The translations under genes were made by a program, and so were the position numbers. A DNA stretch of 8,172 nt from Rhodocyclaceae bacterium (lineage in GTDB: Bacteria > Pseudomonadota > Gammaproteobacteria > Burkholderiales > Rhodocyclaceae), in the NCBI GenBank assembly GCA_025361105.1, contig JANYAW010000128.1:1-8172 (forward strand), written 5' to 3'. The notes beneath the pieces are model-generated. The model saw nothing but the letters and a program-made list of their open reading frames with translations. It searched no databases and was not told where the DNA came from. Positions within the stretch are counted from its first letter, which is position 1; every line of letters starts with the position of its first letter. Shown here piece by piece: positions 1-6,348 of this stretch.

Positions 1-141
1 GGAACGTTGTCGGTACCGGTAGGGCGCTTGCGTAAGCTGGCGATGGGGCCGGAGTATTTGGCCGCGTTTACGGTGGGCGATCAGCTACTTTGGGGTGCTG
101 CTGAACCCCTGCGACGCATGCTCAGAATCTTGTTGCGCTGA
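1..141 (+). CDS. asd: Aspartate-semialdehyde dehydrogenase, C-terminal fragment (5' end outside window)
   Basis: Frame 1 is open from the first base and stops at TGA 139-141, giving 46 residues that begin GTLSVPVGRLRKL and end WGAAEPLRRMLRILLR. This matches the C-terminal tail of proteobacterial aspartate-semialdehyde dehydrogenase, whose typical ending has MGPE, FTVGDQLLWGAAEPLRRML and a short hydrophobic tail. The family makes aspartate semialdehyde from aspartyl phosphate with NADPH in the cytoplasm, feeding lysine/diaminopimelate, threonine and methionine synthesis. The catalytic Cys and His lie upstream of the window and cannot be checked. Position directly before fimV agrees with the usual betaproteobacterial order. 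The identification rests only on this tail, but the tail is highly characteristic. Confidence 0.9.
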   Translation, partial: GTLSVPVGRLRKLAMGPEYLAAFTVGDQLLWGAAEPLRRMLRILLR

Positions 142-148
142 CGTTGGT

Positions 149-176
149 TTGGTGTTGCGGAGAAACTGGCTGTAAT
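149..176 (+). promoter_or_regulatory. Weak sigma-70-like promoter candidate before fimV
   Basis: TGTAAT at 171-176 matches five of six bases of the -10 consensus. TTGGTG at 149-154 lies 16 bp upstream but matches only TTG of the -35 consensus. Its position between the asd stop and fimV is right for a fimV promoter, leaving a leader of about 75 nt. A match this weak is common by chance, so this is only a candidate. Confidence 0.2.
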
Positions 177-190
177 CGTGAGATGAAGGT

Positions 191-212
191 TGAGCTTGCG
201 CGCTTAAGCTCA
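191..212 (+). terminator. Inverted repeat between asd and fimV (weak terminator or operator-like)
   Basis: TGAGCTT at 191-197 is the perfect reverse complement of AAGCTCA at 206-212, around an 8-nt loop. A T-rich run (TTATTTT, 218-224) begins about 6 nt after the stem. The stem is short and has only three GC pairs, and the T-run is interrupted and displaced, so an efficient intrinsic terminator for asd is doubtful. It could instead be an operator-like dyad in the fimV leader, since it ends 46 nt before the fimV start. Confidence 0.35.
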
Positions 213-246
213 TGATGTTATTTTGATTACTCGATTTAAGCCCTAC

Positions 247-252
247 GGGGAG
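247..252 (+). promoter_or_regulatory. Ribosome binding site of fimV, supporting a GTG start
   Basis: GGGGAG lies 5 nt before GTG 258. No ATG lies nearby in this frame, and the GTG gives a complete signal peptide, so the purine-rich site fixes the start. Confidence 0.6.
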
Positions 253-257
253 ACGCT

Positions 258-2933
258 GTGGTTAATTCACCTAAAAATTTTCGCAAGAAAGCACTAGTTC
301 TGGCTGCCTCATTGGCGTTGTCGCCCGTGTGGGTGAGCGCTGCCGGTTTGGGCAGAATCACAGTTCAATCCGGCCTGGGTCAGCCTTTGCGCGCGGAGCT
401 TGAAGTGACAGCAGCGCGCGATGAAATATCTTCACTGACGGCCAAACTGGCCTCGGCAGATGCTTTCCGCATCGCTGGCATCGATTATCAAGCCGCACTG
501 TCATCGGTTCAATTTTCCCGCGAAGTCAAAGAGCGCAATGGCCGTCGTTACATCGAGATGGTCTCCGACAAGCCTATTAATGAGCCATTCGTTGACATGC
601 TGATTGAACTGAGCTGGTCGTCAGGTCGGCTGGTGCGCGAATACACCTTCCTGCTTGATCCACCAGAATTGCTCAAAGCGCCGCCCGTGCCGGCGATGAG
701 TCCGGAAGTAAAAACCGTTGAGCGTGCGCCCGTCATGATTCCAGCGATGAGCGCGGGCAAGAGTGTGGCCGATGCGCCAGCGCTGGCCGTCAATCGACCT
801 ACCACCGCACCTGCAACACCGCGCCAGTCGCCCACGTCTGGTGACGGGAATACGCGCAAAGTGGTCTCTGGTGACACGCTGGGCAAGATCGCAGCGCAGA
901 CCAAGCCAGAGGGAATCAGCCTGGACCAAATGTTGGTGGCGCTATTCCAGAACAACAAAGAAGCGTTCTCTGGCGACAACATGAATCGCCTCAAGGCCGG
1001 CAAAATTCTCACCATCCCAAGCGCCGAAGAAGCCGGGAAAGTTCAAAAAGCAGAAGCGCGACGTGAGATCGTTGCGCAAGCGGCGGACTTTAATGTGTAC
1101 CGCAGCAAGCTGGCAGCCTTAGCTGGTTCCGCGCCCGCAGCGCAGAGCAGCGCAAGTCAAACATCGTCGGGAAAAATCGCACCGAAAGTGACTGAAAACC
1201 TGCCGAAAGCTGCAAGCGGTGACAAGCTCGAAGTCTCCAAGACTGAAGGTGGCAAAGCGGGCAGCGGTGTTGATGCCAAAGGCAAGCCATTGCAAGGTCG
1301 TTTGAGTTCAATTGAAGAAGATCTGGTCTCGCGTGACCGTGCATTGCGTGAAGCCAACAGCCGTATTGGCGATCTCGAAAAAAATCTCACGGATTTGAAG
1401 AGGCTGGCGGAACTCAAGAGCCAAGCTGGTGCGACGGTGCAAAAGCAAGCCGAGGCTGCAAAGGCCGGCACGGCGCCAGCGGTAGCAATGTCACCCACGC
1501 CACCAGTTCCTCCGGCTCCAGTGGCGACTGCTAACGGCGTGTCACCAGCATCAACTGACACTGCTAAACCCGACGCGGTCAAACCGGAAGCTGCGAAACC
1601 CGATCTGGCCAAGCCAGCGGACGGTACGCCACCACCAGCCAAAACCAAACCCGTTGTCGCGGCACCGCCTGCCCCCGAGCCGGACTTCATGGAAGAAAAC
1701 GGCATGCTCTTGAAAGGCTTGGCACTACTGGCCTTGTTGGGCGGCTATTTTGGTTTCACGGCGGTACGCAAACGACGTAATGTCAAAGAAGAGATTATCG
1801 AACCGATGACTTCTTCGAGCTTGTCGGCCAACTCGGTTTTCAGCGATAGTTCTTCGCTAGGCACTTCGACTGTCGCCAAAGCTACGCCAACCGATTACAG
1901 CGTGTCGCAGTCGGCGACCAACGCGATTGACGAGCCGCTGGATCCGATTGTCGAAGCTGATACTTTTCTTGCCTTTGGGCGTGATGCACAAGCCGAAGAA
2001 CGTTTGCTCGAAGGCTTGGCGGCTGATCCGGGTCGCCACGCGATTCACGTCAAGCTACTGGAAATTTATTCTGGTCGGCGCAGCACGCTGCAATTCAATA
2101 CATTGGCCAAAGACTTGTATGACCAAACCGGTGGCACAGGCGCTGACTGGGAGCGCGTTCTGGTCATGGGTCAAAATCTCGACCCGAACAATACGCTGTA
2201 TCACACCAAGAGCAATGAACCCGAACCCGCAGCTGCGGCAATTGATCCCGATGCAACGATGGTTTTCTCGGCACCGCCTGCTAACGCGATGGATGCTGCC
2301 GAGCCACCGCCATCTGGGCTTGATTTCGATCTTGGCCTGGACGCCGATGAAGCCCCGCCCGAAGCTGAGCCGGTCAAAGCCGAAGGTCTTAACATCGATT
2401 TCGATCTTGATTTAGGTGGCGATGCGACGCCCGCAGTCGCAGCCCAAGCCACGGAATCGGCTATGGATATGGGTTCCGATATTTCATTCGATCTTGATCC
2501 GCCAAGCGCCGCCGCCCCAGCGGTTAGCGCACACGCGTCGGACATCAGTTTTGATCTTGAAATGCCAAAAGCGGGTGGCATGGAAATGGACTTGCCAGCG
2601 GTCGAAATGCCTAAGGTTGCCGCGAGTGGTTCCGATGTTGATTTTGATTTCGATCTCGGTACGGTCAAACTCAATGCGCCGCTAATACAACCGGCCGCAG
2701 CGCCTGCGCCACTTAACTTGGGCGGGATTAGCCTAGAGCTTGACAGCCCTTCGCCTGCAGCAGCTAGCGGCGGCGCAGACAATCCAGAAGCCGCTACCAA
2801 ACTTGAGCTTGCACTCGCTTACGAAGAAATGGGTGATCGCGATGGCGCGCGTGAGTTGCTCGCGGAAGTGCTCAAAGAAGGCAGCGCAACGCAACAGGCT
2901 GCGGCGAAAGCCCGACTCAATCAACTCGGTTAG
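258..2933 (+). CDS. fimV: FimV/HubP-family polar landmark protein with LysM domain
   Basis: An 891-residue inner-membrane protein. Residues 1-28 are a signal peptide (K/R-rich start, hydrophobic core, likely cleavage at VSA/A). Residues 30-135 are the FimV N-terminal domain (GLGRITVQSGLGQPLRAEL), 199-254 a LysM domain (VVSGDTLGKIA) expected to bind peptidoglycan, and 345-400 a probable coiled coil. Then come a Pro/Ala/Lys-rich linker, one membrane helix at 484-503 followed by RKRR, a helical TPR-like region near 558-652, an acidic repeat region at 687-830, and the conserved C-terminal FimV motif with a TPR-like helix pair at 842-891 (TKLELALAYEEMGDRDGA). In the family, FimV/HubP marks the cell pole and organises type IV pili, twitching or chromosome-partition partners through its cytoplasmic part. 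The start is GTG. Naming is firm from architecture; its partners in this organism are unknown, and no pilus genes are in the window. Confidence 0.93.
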   Translation: MVNSPKNFRKKALVLAASLALSPVWVSAAGLGRITVQSGLGQPLRAELEVTAARDEISSLTAKLASADAFRIAGIDYQAALSSVQFSREVKERNGRRYIEMVSDKPINEPFVDMLIELSWSSGRLVREYTFLLDPPELLKAPPVPAMSPEVKTVERAPVMIPAMSAGKSVADAPALAVNRPTTAPATPRQSPTSGDGNTRKVVSGDTLGKIAAQTKPEGISLDQMLVALFQNNKEAFSGDNMNRLKAGKILTIPSAEEAGKVQKAEARREIVAQAADFNVYRSKLAALAGSAPAAQSSASQTSSGKIAPKVTENLPKAASGDKLEVSKTEGGKAGSGVDAKGKPLQGRLSSIEEDLVSRDRALREANSRIGDLEKNLTDLKRLAELKSQAGATVQKQAEAAKAGTAPAVAMSPTPPVPPAPVATANGVSPASTDTAKPDAVKPEAAKPDLAKPADGTPPPAKTKPVVAAPPAPEPDFMEENGMLLKGLALLALLGGYFGFTAVRKRRNVKEEIIEPMTSSSLSANSVFSDSSSLGTSTVAKATPTDYSVSQSATNAIDEPLDPIVEADTFLAFGRDAQAEERLLEGLAADPGRHAIHVKLLEIYSGRRSTLQFNTLAKDLYDQTGGTGADWERVLVMGQNLDPNNTLYHTKSNEPEPAAAAIDPDATMVFSAPPANAMDAAEPPPSGLDFDLGLDADEAPPEAEPVKAEGLNIDFDLDLGGDATPAVAAQATESAMDMGSDISFDLDPPSAAAPAVSAHASDISFDLEMPKAGGMEMDLPAVEMPKVAASGSDVDFDFDLGTVKLNAPLIQPAAAPAPLNLGGISLELDSPSPAAASGGADNPEAATKLELALAYEEMGDRDGARELLAEVLKEGSATQQAAAKARLNQLG
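1534..1557 (+). repeat. 24-bp dispersed repeat, copy 1 (in fimV)
   Basis: This 24-bp sequence, beginning acggcgtgtcaccagca, recurs with a single mismatch at 8049-8072 near the 5' end of folC. Both copies are on the same strand and read in the same codon phase, encoding GVSPAST here. It lies in the Pro/Ala-rich FimV linker just before the KP pentapeptide repeats. Confidence 0.8.
1563..1622 (+). repeat. Tandem 15-bp repeat coding for KP-rich pentapeptides in the FimV linker
   Basis: Four consecutive 15-bp units encode AKPDA, VKPEA, AKPDL and AKPAD (residues 436-455 of FimV). The central AAA/AAG-CC(n) lysine-proline pair is conserved in every unit while flanking bases differ, so the units have diverged. 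The stretch lies in the presumed periplasmic linker before the membrane helix and probably acts as an extended, wall-spanning spacer. Confidence 0.75.
2319..2744 (+). repeat. Degenerate acidic FDxD repeats in FimV cytoplasmic region
   Basis: A short motif recurs along the acidic part of FimV: LDFDLGLD (residue 688), IDFDLDLG (713), ISFDLDPP (742), ISFDLEMP (763), VDFDFDLG (794) and a drifted ISLELDSP (824). At DNA level several copies share GATTT(T/C)GATCT or TTCGATCTTGA. Spacing is irregular, about 21-31 residues, so this is a series of peptide motifs in a disordered acidic segment rather than a tight tandem array. Similar acidic repeats are known in the FimV/HubP family. They may serve as docking sites, which is inference. 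Confidence 0.75.
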
Positions 2934-2987
2934 CACCACCGCGACCGATTGGTTTGACAACGTTGCCGGGATAGCGAGATCCGTGCA

Positions 2988-3662
2988 ATGTTGAGCAGTG
3001 CATTCAAACGCCAGTCATTGAATCCGGCAACGCTGCTTGCCGTATGGATACTAGTCATCCTCCTTGCCATGAATCTCGCCTCGCCCGCCGGTGTGTATGC
3101 GGCTGGGATTGCTGCCATCGTGGCCAACACTTACACGCCATTTCATTTTCACCGATTGCTAAAACGCAGTCGCTGGTTACTGTTGTCCGTCGCCTTGATT
3201 TTTTTGTTCATGACGCCCGGTGTTGCACTGATTTCTACCTTCGGTGCTTTCGCGCCAAGCTTCGATGGTGTGCACGCCGCCATCGATCAAATTGGCCGCT
3301 TGGTGCTTGCACTGGCGCTGCTCGCCTTGTTGCTCGGCCACATGGACTTGAACGAATTAGTCGCGGGTTTGCGCCAGCTGTTGGTCATGCTGCATCTACC
3401 TGGCTTCGATCCTGACCGCGCTGCGCTGCGCCTGAGCTTGACCTTGCGTCGATTGGAGCAAGGCAGTCAGCGCACTGAACCGCAGCGCTGGCAGTCACGA
3501 TTTGATATCGATACGGGCATACAAAAATCGCCCGAGTCGATATCGCTGCGGTTGTACCCGTTTGGAACCTTGGACAAACTCGTCATCGCAATGGCACTGA
3601 TCGCATTCATCACCATTGTAGTGGTCGCGCAAATTCAGCCGAGCGGCGAATTGGTCTTATGA
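2988..3662 (+). CDS. Membrane protein resembling EcfT/CbiQ transporter component
   Basis: A 224-residue hydrophobic protein with likely membrane helices near residues 15-32, 34-48, 63-83, 103-118 and 196-216. Between the last two is a long amphipathic stretch (about 121-157) containing LNELVAGLRQLL and FDPDRAALRLSLTLRRLE. That layout, and the 'ELvaGLr.LL ... R.alRLsLTLR' pattern, recall the coupling region of CbiQ/EcfT, the transmembrane T component of energy-coupling factor vitamin or metal transporters. I do not see the classic Ala-Arg-Ser/Gly coupling triplets, and no ATPase or substrate-binding partner is present, so this is a fold-level guess and the substrate is unknown. The ATG at 2988 has only a weak purine-rich site (GAGA, 2976-2979). 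The stop overlaps the truA start as ATGA, implying co-translation with truA. Confidence 0.6.
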   Translation: MLSSAFKRQSLNPATLLAVWILVILLAMNLASPAGVYAAGIAAIVANTYTPFHFHRLLKRSRWLLLSVALIFLFMTPGVALISTFGAFAPSFDGVHAAIDQIGRLVLALALLALLLGHMDLNELVAGLRQLLVMLHLPGFDPDRAALRLSLTLRRLEQGSQRTEPQRWQSRFDIDTGIQKSPESISLRLYPFGTLDKLVIAMALIAFITIVVVAQIQPSGELVL

Positions 3663-4438
3663 GATTTGCGCTTGGCCTCGAATACGACGGCGCAGATTTT
3701 TGTGGTTGGCAATCGCAGGCCAACGGGCGCGGTGTGCAAGATGCCGTGGAGCGTGCGCTCGCCACCATTGCCGATGCCAGCATCCGTGTGATCTGCGCCG
3801 GACGCACCGATACTGGCGTGCATGCGCTGGCACAAGTCGTGCATTTTGATACCACTGTAAATCGGCCGCTTGAGGCTTGGGTGCGAGGTGCGAATGCGAC
3901 GCTACCACCTAGCGTTGCGGTACTTTGGGCGCAGCCAGTTGCTGACGAGTTCCATGCGCGTTTTTCGGCACGTGCGCGTCGCTATCGTTATGTCCTGCTC
4001 AATCGCGTGCAGCGTCCTGGGTTGTTAGCTCAACGGGTCGGTTGGTATCACCGCCCGCTCGATGTTGAACGTATGCGATTGGCGGCCAATTATCTGATTG
4101 GCGAGCACGATTTTTCCGCATTTCGCGCTGCGGAATGCCAAGCCAAAACACCAGTGCGAGTCATGCAAGGACTCAATATTTCGCGCGCTGGCGATTTGAT
4201 TTATTTCGACTTCACTGCCAATGCTTTTCTGCATCACATGATTCGCAATATTCTTGGTGCATTGATTGTGGTTGGCACCAAGCGTCAGCCGCCCGAGTGG
4301 CTGGCCGAATTGCTCAGCAAACGTGACCGCACGCAAAGCGCCGCGACGTTTGCACCAGACGGTTTATACCTGTCGGGGGTCGACTATGATTCAAACTGGA
4401 ATTTGCCAGTTGGTGCTGGCAACACGCCGTTAATCTAA
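3659..4438 (+). CDS. truA: tRNA pseudouridine(38-40) synthase TruA
   Basis: A 259-residue cytoplasmic enzyme that converts uridines 38, 39 and 40 of the anticodon stem-loop of many tRNAs to pseudouridine. The signature CAGRTDTGVHA contains the catalytic aspartate, here Asp51, with the neighbouring conserved Arg49. The RRYRY segment (108-111) supplies the conserved active-site tyrosine. HDFSAFRAAECQ (150-161), LHHMIRNILGAL (191-202) and PDGLYLSGVDY (233-243) are further family blocks. Length is close to that of typical bacterial TruA (about 260-270) and no block is missing. The start forms an ATGA overlap with the upstream membrane gene and gives the expected N-terminus (RFALGLEYDGADFCGWQ). 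There is no strong ribosome site, which fits translational coupling. trpF follows after 17 nt, as in many proteobacteria. Confidence 0.97.
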   Translation: MRFALGLEYDGADFCGWQSQANGRGVQDAVERALATIADASIRVICAGRTDTGVHALAQVVHFDTTVNRPLEAWVRGANATLPPSVAVLWAQPVADEFHARFSARARRYRYVLLNRVQRPGLLAQRVGWYHRPLDVERMRLAANYLIGEHDFSAFRAAECQAKTPVRVMQGLNISRAGDLIYFDFTANAFLHHMIRNILGALIVVGTKRQPPEWLAELLSKRDRTQSAATFAPDGLYLSGVDYDSNWNLPVGAGNTPLI

Positions 4439-4455
4439 GGTTTTGGCCATCCTCC

Positions 4456-5136
4456 ATGCGAACTCGTATCAAAATTTGCGGCATCACACGTGCGCAAGAT
4501 TTAGCGGTCGCTATTTCTAGCGGCGCTGATGCTATCGGCTTGGTGTTCTATCCCGAAAGCGCGCGCGCGGTGACGATACAACAAGCCCGTGAATTGCTCG
4601 TTGAAGTGCCACCTTTTGTCAGCACGGTTGGCTTATTCGTCAATGCCGACGCGGCTGTTGTTAACGAGTCCATCGGCGAGTTACAACTCGATGTACTCCA
4701 GTTTCACGGCGACGAAACTGCTGACTATTGCGCGCAATTTTCTCGACCGTGGATCAAGGCATTGCGGGTCAAATCGAGCCTCAACTTGTTAGAATGTGCG
4801 GCTCGGTACAGTGGCGCAAAAGGATTGTTGCTCGATGCCGACGTAGCCGGTTTTGGTGGTGGTGGCAAAGCCTTCGATTGGACGCTCATTCCGCAGGAAA
4901 TGTCGCGAAATTTTATTTTATCGGGTGGTTTGACGGTGGACAACGTCGGTGATGCAATTAGAAAAAATCGCCCGTGGGCGGTAGACGTAAGTAGTGGCGT
5001 GGAAGCCAGCGATGGCAAAAGTAAGGGCATCAAAGACGCGCAGAAAATTTCACAATTCATTGCCGCAGTAGCGTCCGCGGATTCAGATTTAGACAAGGAA
5101 ACTCGCACCCATGCAAATGCAGGATATGCCGTATAA
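4456..5136 (+). CDS. trpF: Phosphoribosylanthranilate isomerase TrpF
   Basis: Catalyses the Amadori rearrangement of N-(5'-phosphoribosyl)anthranilate to CdRP, the third step of tryptophan synthesis, as a cytoplasmic (beta/alpha)8 barrel. KICGIT near the N-terminus holds the catalytic cysteine (Cys8), and GLLLDADV holds the expected general acid (Asp127). The phosphate-binding loops are FGGGGKAFDW (133-142), SGGL (156-159) and DVSSGVE (177-183). The usual glycine-rich loop is GG(T/S)G; here the third position is Gly. At 226 residues it is longer than the usual 200-210: about 20 charged or small residues follow the final barrel helix (ISQFIAAVASA) and run 26 bp into trpB. The dedicated anthranilate-side genes are not nearby, so this is the trpFBA half of a split pathway. 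No trp leader or attenuator is seen upstream. Confidence 0.97.
   Translation: MRTRIKICGITRAQDLAVAISSGADAIGLVFYPESARAVTIQQARELLVEVPPFVSTVGLFVNADAAVVNESIGELQLDVLQFHGDETADYCAQFSRPWIKALRVKSSLNLLECAARYSGAKGLLLDADVAGFGGGGKAFDWTLIPQEMSRNFILSGGLTVDNVGDAIRKNRPWAVDVSSGVEASDGKSKGIKDAQKISQFIAAVASADSDLDKETRTHANAGYAV
5095..5099 (+). promoter_or_regulatory. Ribosome binding site of trpB inside the trpF 3' end
   Basis: AAGGA lies 11 nt before ATG 5111. Two further in-frame ATGs (5117 and 5126) lie 17 and 26 nt away, so the spacing favours 5111 as the trpB start, although 11 nt is already long. The site is within trpF coding sequence. Confidence 0.5.
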
Positions 5137-6322
5137 ATTACCCGATGCAGCAGGACATTTCGGTCCGTATGGCGGAAGCTTTGTCGCCGAAACCTTGATG
5201 CCCGCGTTGGCTGAACTGCGTGAGGCGTATGCGACCGCACAAAAAGATGCCGCGTTTCAAGCCGAGTTCCATTCAGAGTTGAAACATTACGTCGGTCGGC
5301 CTTCACCGATTTATCACGCCAAACGTTGGTCGTCTGTGCTCGGCGGCGCGCAAATATATTTGAAGCGTGAAGATCTCAATCACACTGGCGCACACAAGAT
5401 TAACAACTGCATCGGCCAAGCTTTGCTGGCACGGCGCATGGGAAAACCCCGCGTGATCGCCGAAACCGGCGCGGGGCAACATGGCGTGGCGACTGCCACC
5501 GTGGCAGCGCGCTATGGCATGCAGTGCGTGGTGTACATGGGCTCGGAAGATATCCGCCGACAAGCTGCGAATGTTTATCGCATGAAGCTACTCGGCGCGA
5601 CAGTGGTGCCGGTTGAGTCGGGTTCCAAAACGCTCAAGGATGCACTCAACGAGGCCATGCGCGATTGGGTCACCAACATCGCCGATACGTTTTACATCAT
5701 TGGTACGGTGGCCGGCCCGCATCCATATCCGATGATGGTGCGCGATTTCCAAGCGGTGATTGGTGATGAATGCGTAGTGCAAATGCCGGAGATGGTGCAA
5801 CGCCAGCCTGATGTGGTGATTGCTTGCGTCGGCGGTGGCTCTAACGCAATGGGTATTTTTTATCCTTACATTCCTTTTGCCAATGTGAAACTCATCGGCG
5901 TTGAAGCGGCGGGTTTCGGTCTGGAAACTGGTAAACATTCCGCATCCATAACCGCTGGTCGCCCCGGCGTTTTGCACGGCAATCGCACCTATCTTTTGCA
6001 GGACGAAAACGGTCAGATTATCGAGACCCATTCGATTTCTGCTGGCCTGGATTATCCTGGCGTTGGCCCGGAACATGCGTGGCTCAAAGACAGTGGCCGC
6101 GCGCAATACGTCACGATTACCGACGACGAAGCCTTGCAAGCTTTTCACGATTGCTGTCACCTCGAAGGCATCATTCCTGCGCTCGAATCGAGTCACGCGC
6201 TGGCCTACGCCGCCAAGCTGGCACCGACCTTGGCCAATGACAAAGTTTTGCTGGTGAATCTTTCAGGACGCGGCGACAAAGACATGCATACCGTGGCCGA
6301 AAAATCCGGCATTGTGTTTTGA
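5111..6322 (+). CDS. trpB: Tryptophan synthase beta subunit
   Basis: PLP enzyme that joins indole, delivered through a tunnel from TrpA, to serine to give tryptophan. The protein has 403 residues, a normal length. HTGAHKINN carries the PLP-binding Lys96, AETGAGQHG the catalytic Glu118, GGGSNA (241-246) the cofactor phosphate loop, LDYPGVGPEH the conserved Asp314 region, and NLSGRGDKD (383-391) the C-terminal serine/pyridine-ring contact. The N-terminal block GHFGPYGGSFVAETL is standard for proteobacterial TrpB. The start at 5111 overlaps trpF by 26 bp and has AAGGA upstream; ATG 5126 (MPYKLPDA) is an alternative that would nearly abolish the residue extension. trpA follows, its likely ATG 26 nt after the TGA. 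Coupling with trpA fits the alpha2-beta2 complex. Confidence 0.98.
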   Translation: MQMQDMPYKLPDAAGHFGPYGGSFVAETLMPALAELREAYATAQKDAAFQAEFHSELKHYVGRPSPIYHAKRWSSVLGGAQIYLKREDLNHTGAHKINNCIGQALLARRMGKPRVIAETGAGQHGVATATVAARYGMQCVVYMGSEDIRRQAANVYRMKLLGATVVPVESGSKTLKDALNEAMRDWVTNIADTFYIIGTVAGPHPYPMMVRDFQAVIGDECVVQMPEMVQRQPDVVIACVGGGSNAMGIFYPYIPFANVKLIGVEAAGFGLETGKHSASITAGRPGVLHGNRTYLLQDENGQIIETHSISAGLDYPGVGPEHAWLKDSGRAQYVTITDDEALQAFHDCCHLEGIIPALESSHALAYAAKLAPTLANDKVLLVNLSGRGDKDMHTVAEKSGIVF

Positions 6323-6348
6323 TTTCGCCCATTGTCGCCAACCTCGCC

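Noticed and set aside
183..215. Ten-codon open frame (MKVELARLSS) before fimV, considered as a leader peptide
   Set aside because: No ribosome site with good spacing, no run of a regulatory amino acid and no terminator/antiterminator pair around it.
1157..1705. Minus-strand open frame (182 residues) opposite the FimV coiled coil and linker
   Set aside because: Low-complexity composition derived from the Pro/Ala/Lys-rich sense codons; no ribosome site or family motif.
2201..2800. Long open frame on the minus strand (199 residues) opposite fimV
   Set aside because: It is Ser/Ala/Gly-rich, mirrors the codon bias of the acidic FimV repeats, has no recognisable domain and lies wholly within a firmly identified gene.
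2954..2982. Perfect TTGACA (2954-2959) in the fimV/EcfT-like gap, considered as a -35 box
   Set aside because: At 16-18 bp spacing no -10-like hexamer is present (GAGATC, AGATCC), so a sigma-70 promoter is not supported by sequence alone.
3503..3545. Two GATATCG-containing palindromes near the 3' end of the EcfT-like gene, considered as operator sites for truA
   Set aside because: They lie in coding sequence, about 115 nt or more before truA, with no promoter elements alongside; short palindromes like this occur by chance.
5588..6196. Minus-strand open frame (202 residues) opposite trpB
   Set aside because: trpB is intact and strongly conserved on the plus strand; the antisense product has no recognisable motif.
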